A DNA stretch of 64,000 nt from Nocardia vaccinii NBRC 15922 (GCF_001613305.1 NZ_BDCC01000037.1:124001-188000), one strand, 5' to 3'; shown: positions 1 to 8,496, counted from the first letter of the stretch. Numbers and translations: made by a program. Notes: generated by a model from the letters alone, not told the origin.

Positions 1-1
1 G

Positions 2-1024
2 CCGACGACGAGTCGTCCGGCCCGAGCGGATCGGAACGAGGGCACACCGTCGCCCGCGGCCACGCGGCCGGCGAACATTCCCTCCGAGCCCGCCCCGACC
101 ACGCCCTCCTCGGTGCGTCCCGACACCGCGCCCCCCGCTCCGGGCGACCAGCGCGACTCGACGCCGCAGCGCCCGAATTCGACTCCACGGCAACCCGACC
201 CGGAACAGCCGCACACCACCTCGGAGCAGCCGACAGCGCCGGCCCAGACCCAGACCCAGGCCACCGGCACGTCGACCGATGCGGTCCGGCCCGGACACGA
301 CAGTGCGGCGACCCCGCCCGCCGGCGGGTCCTCGACCAACTCCGCTCCCGCGCCGAATTCGACTCCAGCGCCGAGTGCACAACCCGCCGGTCCGCCCGGC
401 CCGGTCCCGGGCGGTTCGACGCCGAACCTCGCCGGTCCGGCGCTCGGCTCGGCAGGTTCGGCGGGGTCGATCCCGGCCATACCGTCGCCGGTCCCCAGTA
501 CGCCCGCACCGGCACCCAGCGCACCGCTACCGAATACCCCGGTGCCCAGCGCACCGACGCCGACTCCCCCGCCCGCACCGAATTTCGCCGCCCCGGCTCC
601 GGCACCGAACCTGCCCGCACCGGGAGCGAACGCGCCGACGCCGGTGCCGAACGTCCAGGCGCCCGCGCCGGGCACCTCGGCTCCCGCGCCGCCGGCACCC
701 AAGCCGGTGCCGAACACGCCCGTGCCCGGCGCACACGCACCGGCGGCGGCCCAGGCGACGCCCGCTCGCCCGACGGTGGATCCGCTGCCGCCCGATGTGC
801 TTGCCGAGCCCGCGGCGGCCGCGGTCACCGGGGCGGCCACCGCGGAGGTGATGTCCGAATCCGGCCATCACGACGCCGGCTCGGACCATCGGCCGCCACG
901 ATTACGAGTCAGATATGAGGGCGATCGGGATCGGACGGGTAAGAAGGTCGACCTACGGCACGAATCGCACACCGCGGAGATGGCCGGAAGAGATGAGCAC
1001 GTCCAGCCGACGATAGGTGAATAA
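2..1024 (+). CDS. Proline/alanine-rich protein, C-terminal part (5' end outside window)
   Basis: The reading frame is open from the first bases of the window, so the true start lies upstream; a GTG at 113 is only an internal candidate. About 340 residues are visible. They are dominated by Pro, Ala, Thr and Ser with imperfect repeats such as APAPN, NTPVPSA and PAPGTSAP, which points to an extended, disordered tail. The last 60 residues are more charged. The TAA stop shares one base with the ATG of the EspG-like gene, so the two are translationally coupled. That context suggests an ESX-associated protein (PPE-like or WXG100-like N-terminus), but no such domain can be seen here. Confidence 0.7.
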   Translation, partial: PTTSRPARADRNEGTPSPAATRPANIPSEPAPTTPSSVRPDTAPPAPGDQRDSTPQRPNSTPRQPDPEQPHTTSEQPTAPAQTQTQATGTSTDAVRPGHDSAATPPAGGSSTNSAPAPNSTPAPSAQPAGPPGPVPGGSTPNLAGPALGSAGSAGSIPAIPSPVPSTPAPAPSAPLPNTPVPSAPTPTPPPAPNFAAPAPAPNLPAPGANAPTPVPNVQAPAPGTSAPAPPAPKPVPNTPVPGAHAPAAAQATPARPTVDPLPPDVLAEPAAAAVTGAATAEVMSESGHHDAGSDHRPPRLRVRYEGDRDRTGKKVDLRHESHTAEMAGRDEHVQPTIGE

Positions 1025-1806
1025 TGGCCACTTGGTCGTTCGAGGACGAGGAATTCGCGGCACTGTGGTTCGGGCCCGCGAACGACCGGATGCTCTATCC
1101 GCTGCATTACCTGTCCCGATTCGGCCATGTCAACGAGCGCGACACCTACTGGGAGCAGGTCCGGCACAAGTATTCCGAACAGGGCCGGCTGACCTGGAAT
1201 CAGGCCGACCTGCTGCGACGAGCGTTCACCGTGCTGACCGATCCGGAGGTGTGGGCCGAGATCCACGGCGTCTCGGATCAGGCCGGGCCGATCCGGGTCG
1301 CCGCGGCCCGGCACGACCGGCATGCCGCTCTCGCAATACAATTCACGCGTCGCCCGCGCATCGAGCTCAGTATCGTGCATTCGGATCGGCTCTCGGCGGT
1401 ACTCGCCGGTGTTCTGCCGAACTGTTCGCCCGGGAGGCAGCCCGCCCAGGCGTTCGCCGCCGCCGATCTGTATCCCGAACGCGAGCCGGTGCTGCACTAC
1501 TCCGGGGAATCGACTCCGCTGCAACGGTATCGCCGCTTGGTCCGGCGTCCGGCGGGCGGGGCGGGGGTGGTCACCGTGTTCCGCGGGCCGCGCAACCAGG
1601 GCGGTGAGCAGCCCCGCAAGCTGGGCGCGGTGCGCTGGTACGACATTCACGACGACGGCCGCTATATGGAGACCGGCAGTCGGACGGTCACCGTCCAGCC
1701 CGCGGACACCCCGGCGATCCAGGCCGCGGTCGGCCGCCTGCTCGATCTCGCCCTGTCCGAGTATCGCGATTACGTCGACGACATCGGGGAGTTCGCGCAT
1801 CGGTAG
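1024..1806 (+). CDS. EspG-family ESX secretion-associated protein
   Basis: The product has 260 residues. It begins MATWSFEDEEFAALW and continues with a pattern typical of EspG proteins (LHYLSRFGHVNERDTYW near 28-45, then alternating strand-like segments). EspG proteins are cytosolic chaperones that bind PE/PPE-type substrates before export by a type VII (ESX) system. The ATG overlaps the upstream stop by one base and an AGGTGA ribosome-binding sequence lies just before it. Coupling to a proline-rich neighbour fits a chaperone-substrate pair. No ESX membrane component is in the window. EspG family membership is fairly sure; the substrate is inferred. Confidence 0.75.
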   Translation: MATWSFEDEEFAALWFGPANDRMLYPLHYLSRFGHVNERDTYWEQVRHKYSEQGRLTWNQADLLRRAFTVLTDPEVWAEIHGVSDQAGPIRVAAARHDRHAALAIQFTRRPRIELSIVHSDRLSAVLAGVLPNCSPGRQPAQAFAAADLYPEREPVLHYSGESTPLQRYRRLVRRPAGGAGVVTVFRGPRNQGGEQPRKLGAVRWYDIHDDGRYMETGSRTVTVQPADTPAIQAAVGRLLDLALSEYRDYVDDIGEFAHR

Positions 1807-2037
1807 ATCGGACGGTTCCCGTTCTGCCGCAGGGTGTTTCAGCCCAGACGCCGACGTGTCCTTCCTCGGCCGATCTGCACTCGGGAAGTTTGTCGCGTCG
1901 CCGGGCCCCGATATTCGAGGCAGATCCGCTCGGCCACAGAGCATTCCGCCCCGGCGAATCGGCCGCCTCCAGCCGCGCGGCCGGATCGACGCGGAGCGTT
2001 CGTGGTCGCTCCGCCGGTACCGGATCGTTCGTTTCGG

Positions 2038-2517
2038 TCATGATGCGTCGTGTGGGTGCAGGCGCACGACTGCCGTACCCCGCGCCAGCGCCGCCCGCAG
2101 CTCGGCGCGGTTCACGTTACCGTCGGCATCGAGGCTGATCCCGGCGAATCGGCCGTGGACCGGGTTCTGTTCCAAGATGATCCGGTACAGCTCGGCGATC
2201 GGCTCCTCGTCGGTGATCACCGCCCAGTCGGCGCGAATCTCTTTCCCACGCAGGGTGATCCGCACGGGCTCGCCATCGCGGAGATTATGCCGCCAGCGGG
2301 CCGCGGTGCCGACCAGCAGATCCCCTTCGTACGAGGCATATCCGACCGGGTTGGCGTACTCGCGCCCGGTCTTGCGGCCGACGACGGTGATGATCAGGAG
2401 TTTGCCGCTGAAGAGACGATGCAATCGGGATCGCAGCAGGTAGCGGACGGTGGCGTCCCAGGTACGTTGCAGCCGGGACCGGGCCGGTGCACTGGTCGTC
2501 GGAACGGGACCGGACAT
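2038..2517 (-). CDS. Nitroreductase-family deazaflavin (F420)-dependent oxidoreductase
   Basis: The protein has 159 residues with the small split-barrel pattern of the Ddn/DUF385 family: LLIITVVGRKTGREY near 39-54, then NPVGY and GDLLVGTAARWRHNL. This family uses reduced F420 or binds related cofactors; the substrate is unknown. The ATG is preceded by GGAGG about 10 nt upstream. The gene is divergent from a TetR regulator, and the 98-bp gap holds a long palindrome, so it is probably the repressed target. The 220 bp between its stop and the EspG stop show no further gene. Confidence 0.75.
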   Translation of the reverse strand: MSGPVPTTSAPARSRLQRTWDATVRYLLRSRLHRLFSGKLLIITVVGRKTGREYANPVGYASYEGDLLVGTAARWRHNLRDGEPVRITLRGKEIRADWAVITDEEPIAELYRIILEQNPVHGRFAGISLDADGNVNRAELRAALARGTAVVRLHPHDAS

Positions 2518-2537
2518 GGCGAGTACCTCCGAATGAC

Positions 2538-2567
2538 GTATTTACTGAGTGTATACTCAGAAAATAC
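2538..2567. promoter_or_regulatory. 30-bp palindromic operator between TetR gene and oxidoreductase
   Basis: The left half is GTATTT-A-CTGAGT and the right half ACTCAG-A-AAATAC, separated by GTAT. All twelve bases of each half pair except the single A:A at 2544/2561. It lies between the two divergent starts (2517 and 2616), the usual place for a TetR-family operator controlling both genes. The match to this particular regulator is inferred from position. Confidence 0.75.
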
Positions 2568-2615
2568 GACGGGATACGGCATACTGCAAGGGCGAATCGA
2601 GTTTCAGGAGGCGAT

Positions 2616-3227
2616 GTGGCATCCGACCGGGCAACTCGCGGCCGCCCACGTACCGGCGTGCGGGAGGCTGTGATCGCCAGCGCCCAGCAGACGCTCGCGG
2701 AATCCGGCCTGACCCGCACGTCCACCAAGGAGATCGCCCGCCGGGCGGGCGTCGCCGAATCGAGCATCTTCTATCACTTCGGCGACCGCATGGGACTGCT
2801 GCACGCCGTGATCCAGCACCAGTTGCGGCCGTTGCAGGATCTCCTCGCGGACCGCCCCGGGACCGATCACAGCCTGAGCGAGGACCTGGTCGATCTGCTG
2901 ACGGCGCTGGAAGAGTTCTTCTTCGCCGCCATCCCCGCCATCGCGGCCGTCCAATCCGATGCCGAACTGCGCGAATCCTACGAAAAGCGCAGCCGCGACA
3001 TGGATCTGGGCCCGCACCGCGCCGTCGACGCGATTCTCGCCCACCTGTCGCCCCATGCCGCCACCGCCGATCTGCGCCCCGCGGCCGTCCTGCTGGCCGG
3101 GGCGGCATATCAACGAGCGCTGCAACGTCATCTGAGCCCGCCCGGCGCGCTCGCCGCCCTGCCCTCCCGCGATGCGATCGCCGATGCCCTTGTGCCGGTA
3201 TTCGATTCAGCGTTGCGCGGTTCGTAG
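2616..3227 (+). CDS. TetR/AcrR-family transcriptional regulator
   Basis: The product has 203 residues from a GTG preceded by CAGGAGG, which is why this start was preferred to upstream ATGs. An N-terminal helix-turn-helix domain is clear (TSTKEIARRAGVAESSIFYH, about residues 32-51), followed by a helical ligand-binding domain of normal length. The divergent oxidoreductase and the long palindrome in the gap make local autoregulation likely. The stop overlaps the convergent amidohydrolase gene by 21 bases. The ligand is unknown. Confidence 0.85.
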   Translation: MASDRATRGRPRTGVREAVIASAQQTLAESGLTRTSTKEIARRAGVAESSIFYHFGDRMGLLHAVIQHQLRPLQDLLADRPGTDHSLSEDLVDLLTALEEFFFAAIPAIAAVQSDAELRESYEKRSRDMDLGPHRAVDAILAHLSPHAATADLRPAAVLLAGAAYQRALQRHLSPPGALAALPSRDAIADALVPVFDSALRGS

Positions 3228-4295
3228 TCGATCGGCCCCGGCGATTCCGAATACGCGCTCGGCAGTGCGGTGGCCGATCGCGGTTCGCTGATCGTCGGTC
3301 AGCGGGGCATCGCACAGGAAGGCCATTGCCGCTATCGGATCCTCGTACGGAAAGTCGATCGCGAACATGATCGCATCCGCGCCGACCGCGCGCACAGCGA
3401 GCTCGAGCACCTCCGGATCATCGATTCCACTGGTGGTGATCACCATATTGCGGCGAAAATACTCGCTGGGAGTCAGCGACAGTTTCGGCATCGGTGTGGC
3501 CGCCCCGACCGTTCGCGCCGCGAAGGCGTGTCGATTATCGATTCGCCTGAGCCAGTACGGAATTCCTTCGCCGAGATGCCCGAGGACGATGGTCAGCCCC
3601 GGATACCGGTCGAGCGTGCCGCTGAGGATGAGTCGCATGGCGTGCAGTCCCGCCTCGGCCTGATACCCCCAGATCGCCCCGGACATCCCGTAATCGCCGT
3701 AGCGGGACATACTCGGTGCGCGGGGATGCAGGTAGATCGGCGCGCGGTTGGCCTCGGCGGCCGCCAGCAGCGGGGCGAATTCCGGTTCGTCCAGGTATCG
3801 GCCGCCGGTGTGCGAGTTGATCATGATGCCGTTGAGCCCGAGCGGGCCCATCACCCGTTCGATCTCCGCGGCCGCGGCCATCGGATCCTGCGGCGTCACC
3901 GTGGCCAGTCCACCGAACCGGTCCGGGCGACGTCGCACGATCTCGGCCAGCGCATCGTTGAATCGCCTCGCCAGCGGCACCGCATCGGCCGCCGGAAACG
4001 GCTGTACGCCAGGCGTATTCAGACTCAGGACCGCCATATCCTGTCCGAGCGCGTCCATCTCGCGCAGCCGGGCGTCGAGATCGGTGAGCCGAGCCCGCAG
4101 GCCCGGATCACGTTCCACCGCCCGAAGCAGGCCCACCTCCACCGCATCGGCCGGGCCGACATTCAAACCGTGTGCGACACCGAGGAATTCCTCGGTGGAC
4201 ATATGCTCCTCCACCGCGATGACACGCAGGTCGTGCCCGACGGGTGCGGCTGCCCGACTACCCTGTGCCGCAAACTCTTCACTCGGCCTACTCAC
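3207..4295 (-). CDS. Amidohydrolase of the ACMSD/decarboxylase-like family
   Basis: The protein has 362 residues. Visible marks of the metal-dependent amidohydrolase 2 family are the N-terminal strand VIAVEEHMS (Glu-x-His in place of the usual His-x-His), IYLHPRAPS, IVLGHLGEGIPYWL and FAIDFPYED with the last metal-binding Asp. Relatives are aminocarboxymuconate-semialdehyde decarboxylase and 2,3-dihydroxybenzoate decarboxylase. The GTG start follows GGGAGGA. It lies 34 bp after the SDR gene on the same strand and is probably co-transcribed with it and the small barrel protein. Substrate unknown; an aromatic carboxylate is a reasonable guess. Confidence 0.8.
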   Translation of the reverse strand: MSRPSEEFAAQGSRAAAPVGHDLRVIAVEEHMSTEEFLGVAHGLNVGPADAVEVGLLRAVERDPGLRARLTDLDARLREMDALGQDMAVLSLNTPGVQPFPAADAVPLARRFNDALAEIVRRRPDRFGGLATVTPQDPMAAAAEIERVMGPLGLNGIMINSHTGGRYLDEPEFAPLLAAAEANRAPIYLHPRAPSMSRYGDYGMSGAIWGYQAEAGLHAMRLILSGTLDRYPGLTIVLGHLGEGIPYWLRRIDNRHAFAARTVGAATPMPKLSLTPSEYFRRNMVITTSGIDDPEVLELAVRAVGADAIMFAIDFPYEDPIAAMAFLCDAPLTDDQRTAIGHRTAERVFGIAGADRLRTAQR

Positions 4296-4329
4296 CCGCT
4301 CCTCCCATCCTGAGACCAGCCGCGCCCGC

Positions 4330-5076
4330 TCATGCCCGCCGACCGCCGTCGACCGACAGTGCGATTCCGGTGACGTAGGACGCGGCGTCCGAGCACAGCC
4401 AGACCGCCGCGGCGGCGGCTTCCGCCGGTGTGGCCAACCGGCCGAGCGGAGTATTCGCGGACTGCCGCGCGATCATGTCGGTACCCGCGGCCACCTGCTC
4501 GAATCCAGGAGTCAGGGTCGGGCCCGGACAGATGGCGTTGACCCGGATGTTCCGGTCCGCGTAGTCGACCGCGGCGACCTTGGTGAGCCCGACGATGCCA
4601 TGTTTGGCGGCCACGTAGGCCGGGGCGGTCGGGATCGCGTACAAACCGCCGTTGGACGCGACATTCACGATCGCGCCGCCGCCCGCGAGCAACGGCAGCT
4701 CGTATTTCATACACAGAAATGTCCCGGCCAGATTGACGCCGATCACCCGGTCGAACTCGTCCAGGGTCATCTCGTCGAGCCGCCGATGATGCGAGGCCAG
4801 CCCCGCATTGTTGACCGCGAAATCCAGACCGCCGTAGACCTCGACCACGCGGCCGACCGCGGCCCGCACCGAGGACTCCGCGGCGACATCGATGGTGACG
4901 GCCAGCGCCTCACCGCCCTCCGCCCGGATCGCGTCGACCGTCTCGGCGGCCGTACTCGGGTCGATATCGAGCACGGCAACCGCGGAGCCCTCGCGGGCGA
5001 AGGCCACCGCCGCCGCCCGGCCGATCCCGCTGCCCGCCCCGGTGACCAGGCCGATTTTCCGACCTTCGGCGCTCAT
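4330..5076 (-). CDS. Short-chain dehydrogenase/reductase (SDR)
   Basis: The protein has 248 residues from the ATG at 5076. A longer frame to 5223 lacks homology-like sequence. It shows the classical SDR order: NAD(P)-binding GLVTGAGSGIGRAAAVAF near the N-terminus, NNAG, a catalytic Ser in IVNVASNGG, YVAAKHG with catalytic Tyr and Lys, and the ICPGPTLTPG segment. The Asp in VAVLDIDPS suggests a preference for NAD(H). It sits between the 105-residue barrel protein and the amidohydrolase, all on the same strand, so it may oxidise an alcohol intermediate in one pathway. The ribosome-binding site is weak. Confidence 0.85.
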   Translation of the reverse strand: MSAEGRKIGLVTGAGSGIGRAAAVAFAREGSAVAVLDIDPSTAAETVDAIRAEGGEALAVTIDVAAESSVRAAVGRVVEVYGGLDFAVNNAGLASHHRRLDEMTLDEFDRVIGVNLAGTFLCMKYELPLLAGGGAIVNVASNGGLYAIPTAPAYVAAKHGIVGLTKVAAVDYADRNIRVNAICPGPTLTPGFEQVAAGTDMIARQSANTPLGRLATPAEAAAAAVWLCSDAASYVTGIALSVDGGRRA

Positions 5077-5324
5077 CGGGCATCCGCCTTGGATCCTGCG
5101 TCGCCTACTGCGGCGAGGAAAAGGCGCAAGTGTCGCTGACGTTGTCGCATGACGACCTCTTTCGATAGTGTGTTCGAATGGCTGAGGTGGTGTGATACAT
5201 ACCGGCTGCGGCCCGGCCCGCAAGGCTTCTCCGCCTTCGCTTGGAGCACACGAGGCGTGGATTCTCGATCCGTGAGGGTCGCTGGATTCCGCCGAAGGGC
5301 GTCAGCCCTCGGACGGGAGAACCG

Positions 5325-5642
5325 TTAAGCCGGCGACTCGTGGTTGGCCCAAGCCACCTTGTAGGGATGCCGCGACTGCCAGCGGTCGATGACCTCGTGC
5401 AGACCGGGCGCCGCGAACGCCTTGCCCAGCGTCTCGACATCGGGCAGGGCGATCTGCACGATCGCCGTCGCGATCAGCGCCGGTATGGCTTCCTCGCCGG
5501 GAATGGGAATGTGCCGCCGCGCCACGACCGACCGGATCAGCCCGGTGTCGAACATGGCCTGTTCGATATTCTCGAGATATCGGTCGAGCTCACCATCGGG
5601 CAGTGCGTGATCGAAGGAAACAATCATCGTGTGGTTGATCAT
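5325..5642 (-). CDS. Small alpha/beta-barrel-like hypothetical protein
   Basis: The product has 105 residues, begins MINHTMIVSFDHALPDGELD and contains strand-helix repeats resembling the dimeric alpha+beta barrel fold (Dabb or polyketide-cyclase/monooxygenase-like small proteins). No catalytic motif can be named. It is the first gene of a probable operon with the SDR (249 bp downstream) and amidohydrolase, transcribed away from LysR. An alternative start is the ATG at 5627. The 248-bp stretch before the SDR gene shows no other gene. Confidence 0.55.
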   Translation of the reverse strand: MINHTMIVSFDHALPDGELDRYLENIEQAMFDTGLIRSVVARRHIPIPGEEAIPALIATAIVQIALPDVETLGKAFAAPGLHEVIDRWQSRHPYKVAWANHESPA

Positions 5643-5644
5643 GA

Positions 5645-5704
5645 GGTAATTCTCGGTCGATTACCTGTGGTGCGTCCAAGACCGGTTCGTTATTCGGCGA
5701 TAAC
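5645..5704. promoter_or_regulatory. Putative LysR binding region with two inverted repeats
   Basis: The 70-bp divergent gap contains GGTAAT-N9-ATTACC (5645-5665) and GTTAT-N6-ATAAC (5689-5704). ATTACCTGTGG and ATAACCTGTAGG also form a direct repeat about 41 bp apart. Paired half-sites of this kind are typical of LysR regulators controlling themselves and a divergent operon. Confidence 0.55.
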
Positions 5705-5712
5705 CTGTAGGC

Positions 5713-6615
5713 ATGGCCGAACTGGAAACCCGGGAGCTGGAGTACTTCATCGCGGTCGCCGACGAACTACATTTCGGCCGGGCCGCGGTGCGACTCTCGA
5801 TCGCGCAACCGGCGTTGTCGAAGGCGATCCGGCGAATCGAGAGCAGACTCGGCGTTCCGCTGTTCGTGCGCTCGAGCCGGCATGTCGAACTCACCCCGGC
5901 CGGTGCGGCGCTGCGCGAGCACGGGCGGCACGCGCTCAATGCGGTCAGCGCCGCGGTCCGCAACGCCCGTCATGCGGGTGATATCCAGGCCCACCTGCGG
6001 TTGGTACTCAAACCGGGCGGCGATGCCGGGCTACTGTCCGGGATCCTGGCCGAATACTCCCGCCAGCCCGACGCACGCCGGGTGGACATCCTGTTCAGCG
6101 GTCCCGTCGACCGCACCGACTTCCTGCGCGAGGACCGCGCGGACGTCGGCCTGCTCTATGCGCCTTTCGACGACACGGGCGGCCTGGCCCACGAGATATT
6201 GCACACCGAGGACCGCGTGGTCATCGTCCCGCGCCATCATCGCCTCGCCGACCGGACATCGGTGCACATGTCCGATCTGGAAGGCGAGACGCTGCCGTAC
6301 TGGAAAGGACTCCCCGGCGACGAGGGCACCGGCCCCGAGGTGTCCGACGTGGTTCAGATGATGCACATGATCTCGGTGGACCGCATGATCGCGATACTCC
6401 CCCGCTCACTCGTCGAGAACACTCCGGCGGATCTGGTCTGCATCCCGGTCGCCGACGCGCCACCCAGCCACCTCGTCCTGGCCTGGAACGAACACGACCA
6501 CCGCCCATCGGTCACGTCGTTCGTGGCCGCCACACTCCGAGCCTGCGGACACAGCAGCCAAATGCACACCGAACCCCTTGTGCGCCAACAGGTTCGAGAA
6601 GAGATCCACACATGA
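5713..6615 (+). CDS. LysR-family transcriptional regulator
   Basis: The product has 300 residues. The N-terminal winged helix-turn-helix has the LysR signature (LEYFIAVADELHFGRAA, then QPALSKAIRRIESRLGVPLF), followed by a co-inducer domain. TAACCT lies 6 nt before the ATG, so translation may be leaderless. It diverges from the barrel/SDR/amidohydrolase operon with two inverted repeats between them and is very probably its activator. The inducer is unknown. Confidence 0.88.
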   Translation: MAELETRELEYFIAVADELHFGRAAVRLSIAQPALSKAIRRIESRLGVPLFVRSSRHVELTPAGAALREHGRHALNAVSAAVRNARHAGDIQAHLRLVLKPGGDAGLLSGILAEYSRQPDARRVDILFSGPVDRTDFLREDRADVGLLYAPFDDTGGLAHEILHTEDRVVIVPRHHRLADRTSVHMSDLEGETLPYWKGLPGDEGTGPEVSDVVQMMHMISVDRMIAILPRSLVENTPADLVCIPVADAPPSHLVLAWNEHDHRPSVTSFVAATLRACGHSSQMHTEPLVRQQVREEIHT

Positions 6616-6783
6616 CCCGCCCGCCGCCATTGCGATAACCGGTCCGAGCCGGACCCTGCCCGCCTTCGACTCAGGCCAGTCTGCCCGATAAACGGAAAGC
6701 CTTACGCCACAGTCGAGCCGAAGTCGCGGAGACCCGCTCGTCGGGCAAGCTCAGCGTGCGCGGCCCGCCGAGCCGCCCGATGT

Positions 6784-7047
6784 TCAGGCCGATTCGGCGA
6801 GAGCGGCGGCCTGCCAGACGTCGGCGAGATCCTGCAACGGGATGTCCAGAGCTCGGCTCAGACCGACGACGGTGCCGAAGGCGGGGCTGGGGAGCCGGCC
6901 GGATTCGATCTTGCGGAGGGTTTCCGGTGAGATTCCGGCGGACCGTGCGATATCGCCGAGCTCCCGGCCCGCACGGGCCGAGCGTAGACAGGCGCCCAGG
7001 CGGCGGCCTGCTTCGATCTGCGCCGGGGTGAGCGGGAGACGGACCAT
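6784..7047 (-). CDS. XRE-family helix-turn-helix regulator
   Basis: The protein has 87 residues, almost entirely one HTH domain: LGACLRSARAGRELGDIA, then AGISPETLRKIESGRLPSP, which is the XRE (Cro/CI) pattern with its recognition helix. TAGTCT ends 6 nt before the ATG, suggesting a leaderless message. It diverges from a methionine aminopeptidase gene; three near-identical palindromes lie between the two starts, one just upstream of this gene's own -10 element. It is therefore expected to regulate both genes. There is no extra sensing domain. Confidence 0.85.
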   Translation of the reverse strand: MVRLPLTPAQIEAGRRLGACLRSARAGRELGDIARSAGISPETLRKIESGRLPSPAFGTVVGLSRALDIPLQDLADVWQAAALAESA

Positions 7048-7062
7048 GCGGACAGACTACGA

Positions 7063-7131
7063 GCGGTATTCAAATACCGCAAGCAGTTTGGTATACAAAT
7101 ACCGGATGCCGTACGGTGGTATTTAAATACC
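7063..7131. promoter_or_regulatory. Triplet of GGTATT-NN-AATACC operators
   Basis: Three 14-bp sites occur between the XRE and aminopeptidase starts: GGTATTCAAATACC at 7065-7078 (flanked by GC/GC to make 18 bp), GGTATACAAATACC at 7090-7103 (one arm mismatch) and GGTATTTAAATACC at 7118-7131 (perfect). Centre spacings are 25 and 28 bp. The third ends 17 bp before the aminopeptidase GTG, so binding should block its promoter. Confidence 0.8.
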
Positions 7132-7148
7132 GTCGAGGGAGGTACCCC

Positions 7149-7916
7149 GTGGTCGAGCTGAAGACGCCCGACGAGATCGAGAAAATGCGCGTGACCGGGC
7201 AGTTCGTCGCTCAGATCCTGACCGAACTGCGTGCGCGCGCCCAGGTCGGCGTGAATCTGCTCGACCTCGAACTCCATGTGCGGCAACGTATTCAGGAGCG
7301 CGGCGCGAAGTCGTGCTACTGGGACTATTCGCCGTCCTTCGGCCGCGGCCCGTTTCGCAACACCGTCTGCCTGTCGGTGAACGACGCTGTGCTGCACGGA
7401 CTTCCGTTCGACTACGTACTGCGCGACGGCGATGTCCTGACCATGGACCTGGCCGTCGAGCTCGACGGCTGGGCGGCCGACTCGGCCGTCACGGTGATCG
7501 TCGGCACCCCCGCGGAGGCCGACCGAAGGCTCGTCGCCGCCAACGAGCAGGCGCTCGCAGCCGCCATCGAGGTGGCCGTTCCGGGCAATCGAGTCGGTGA
7601 CATCTCCGCCGCGATCGCCGCCGTCGCCCGTGCGCACGGATATCCGATCAACACCGAATTCGGCGGCCACGGCATCGGCCGGACCATGCACGAGGATCTG
7701 CACATCCCCAACGACGGCCGCGCCGGACGCGGATTCACACTGCGTCGCGGGCTCACCATCGCCATCGAACCGTGGTTCGCGGCCACCACCGATCGCATCA
7801 TCGTCGACCCCGACGGCTGGACGTTGCGCTCGGCCGACGGCTCACGCACCGCCCACAGCGAGCACACCATCGCCGTCACCGACCAGGGGCCGCGAATCCT
7901 GACCCTCGCCGCCTGA
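7149..7916 (+). CDS. map: Type I methionine aminopeptidase, extra copy with atypical S1 site
   Basis: The protein has 255 residues from a GTG after GAGGGAGG. It removes the N-terminal Met from nascent proteins. All metal ligands of the M24A family can be placed: Asp100, Asp111, His174, Glu207 and Glu238, plus catalytic-site His83. The usual Cys in the NDVVCHG segment is Leu here (NDAVLHG, Leu82). There is no N-terminal SH3-binding extension. It diverges from an XRE gene and is probably repressed by it. A housekeeping map normally sits in the ribosomal-protein region, so this is likely a second, regulated copy. A weak hairpin (GCCGC/GCGGC) follows the stop. Confidence 0.88.
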   Translation: MVELKTPDEIEKMRVTGQFVAQILTELRARAQVGVNLLDLELHVRQRIQERGAKSCYWDYSPSFGRGPFRNTVCLSVNDAVLHGLPFDYVLRDGDVLTMDLAVELDGWAADSAVTVIVGTPAEADRRLVAANEQALAAAIEVAVPGNRVGDISAAIAAVARAHGYPINTEFGGHGIGRTMHEDLHIPNDGRAGRGFTLRRGLTIAIEPWFAATTDRIIVDPDGWTLRSADGSRTAHSEHTIAVTDQGPRILTLAA

Positions 7917-8086
7917 GCCGCGAATGCGGCCGCCGAACCGGTTGTCCCGGAAGATTTCCCAGACTTCCTCCGGGCCGGGTGAGCGGGCGGCAGGGATCGA
8001 CGCTTCCGCCCGCACCGTCACTCCGCGAGTTCCGGACACGAACACCAGACGTATCGGCCACGCGGCGACGGCGATAGGCTGCGTGC

Positions 8087-8470
8087 GTGGAGAACCCCTT
8101 CGGCGCGGTCGGCACCGCGAATTACGTGCTGCTGACCAGCTTTCGCAAGAACGGCACCCCGGTCGGAACGCCGCTGTGGGCAGCTCTGGACGACGGCAAG
8201 CTGTACATCTGGACCGTCACCGACAGCTGGAAGGTCAAGCGGATCCGCCGCAATCCCGCGGTCACCCTGCAGCCCTGTACCGTCTCGGGCACTCCGCGCG
8301 GAGCGGTCGTCAATGGCACCGCGCGAATCCTCGACGACGCCGGCAGCGATCGGGTGCGGCGGCTGATCAAGCGTAAGTACTCGATTCAGGGCTGGCTGGT
8401 CGTGGTCGGTAGCCAGTTGCGTCGCGGGCGGCAGGGCACCGTCGGCATAGAGATCACCGCCGAAGACTGA
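8087..8470 (+). CDS. PPOX-class F420-dependent oxidoreductase (first of a convergent pair)
   Basis: The protein has 127 residues with the split beta-barrel of the pyridoxamine-phosphate-oxidase-like FDOR family: NYVLLTSFRKNGTPVGTPLW, then LYIWTVTDSWKVKRIRRNP. Members bind F420, FMN or heme-derived ligands; the substrate is unknown. The start is GTG, 6 nt after TAGGCT, so probably leaderless. It faces a close paralogue on the other strand, with the two stops 26 bp apart. Confidence 0.8.
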   Translation: MENPFGAVGTANYVLLTSFRKNGTPVGTPLWAALDDGKLYIWTVTDSWKVKRIRRNPAVTLQPCTVSGTPRGAVVNGTARILDDAGSDRVRRLIKRKYSIQGWLVVVGSQLRRGRQGTVGIEITAED

Positions 8471-8496
8471 ATCACCCGCTCGCGACGGGGCCGCCG

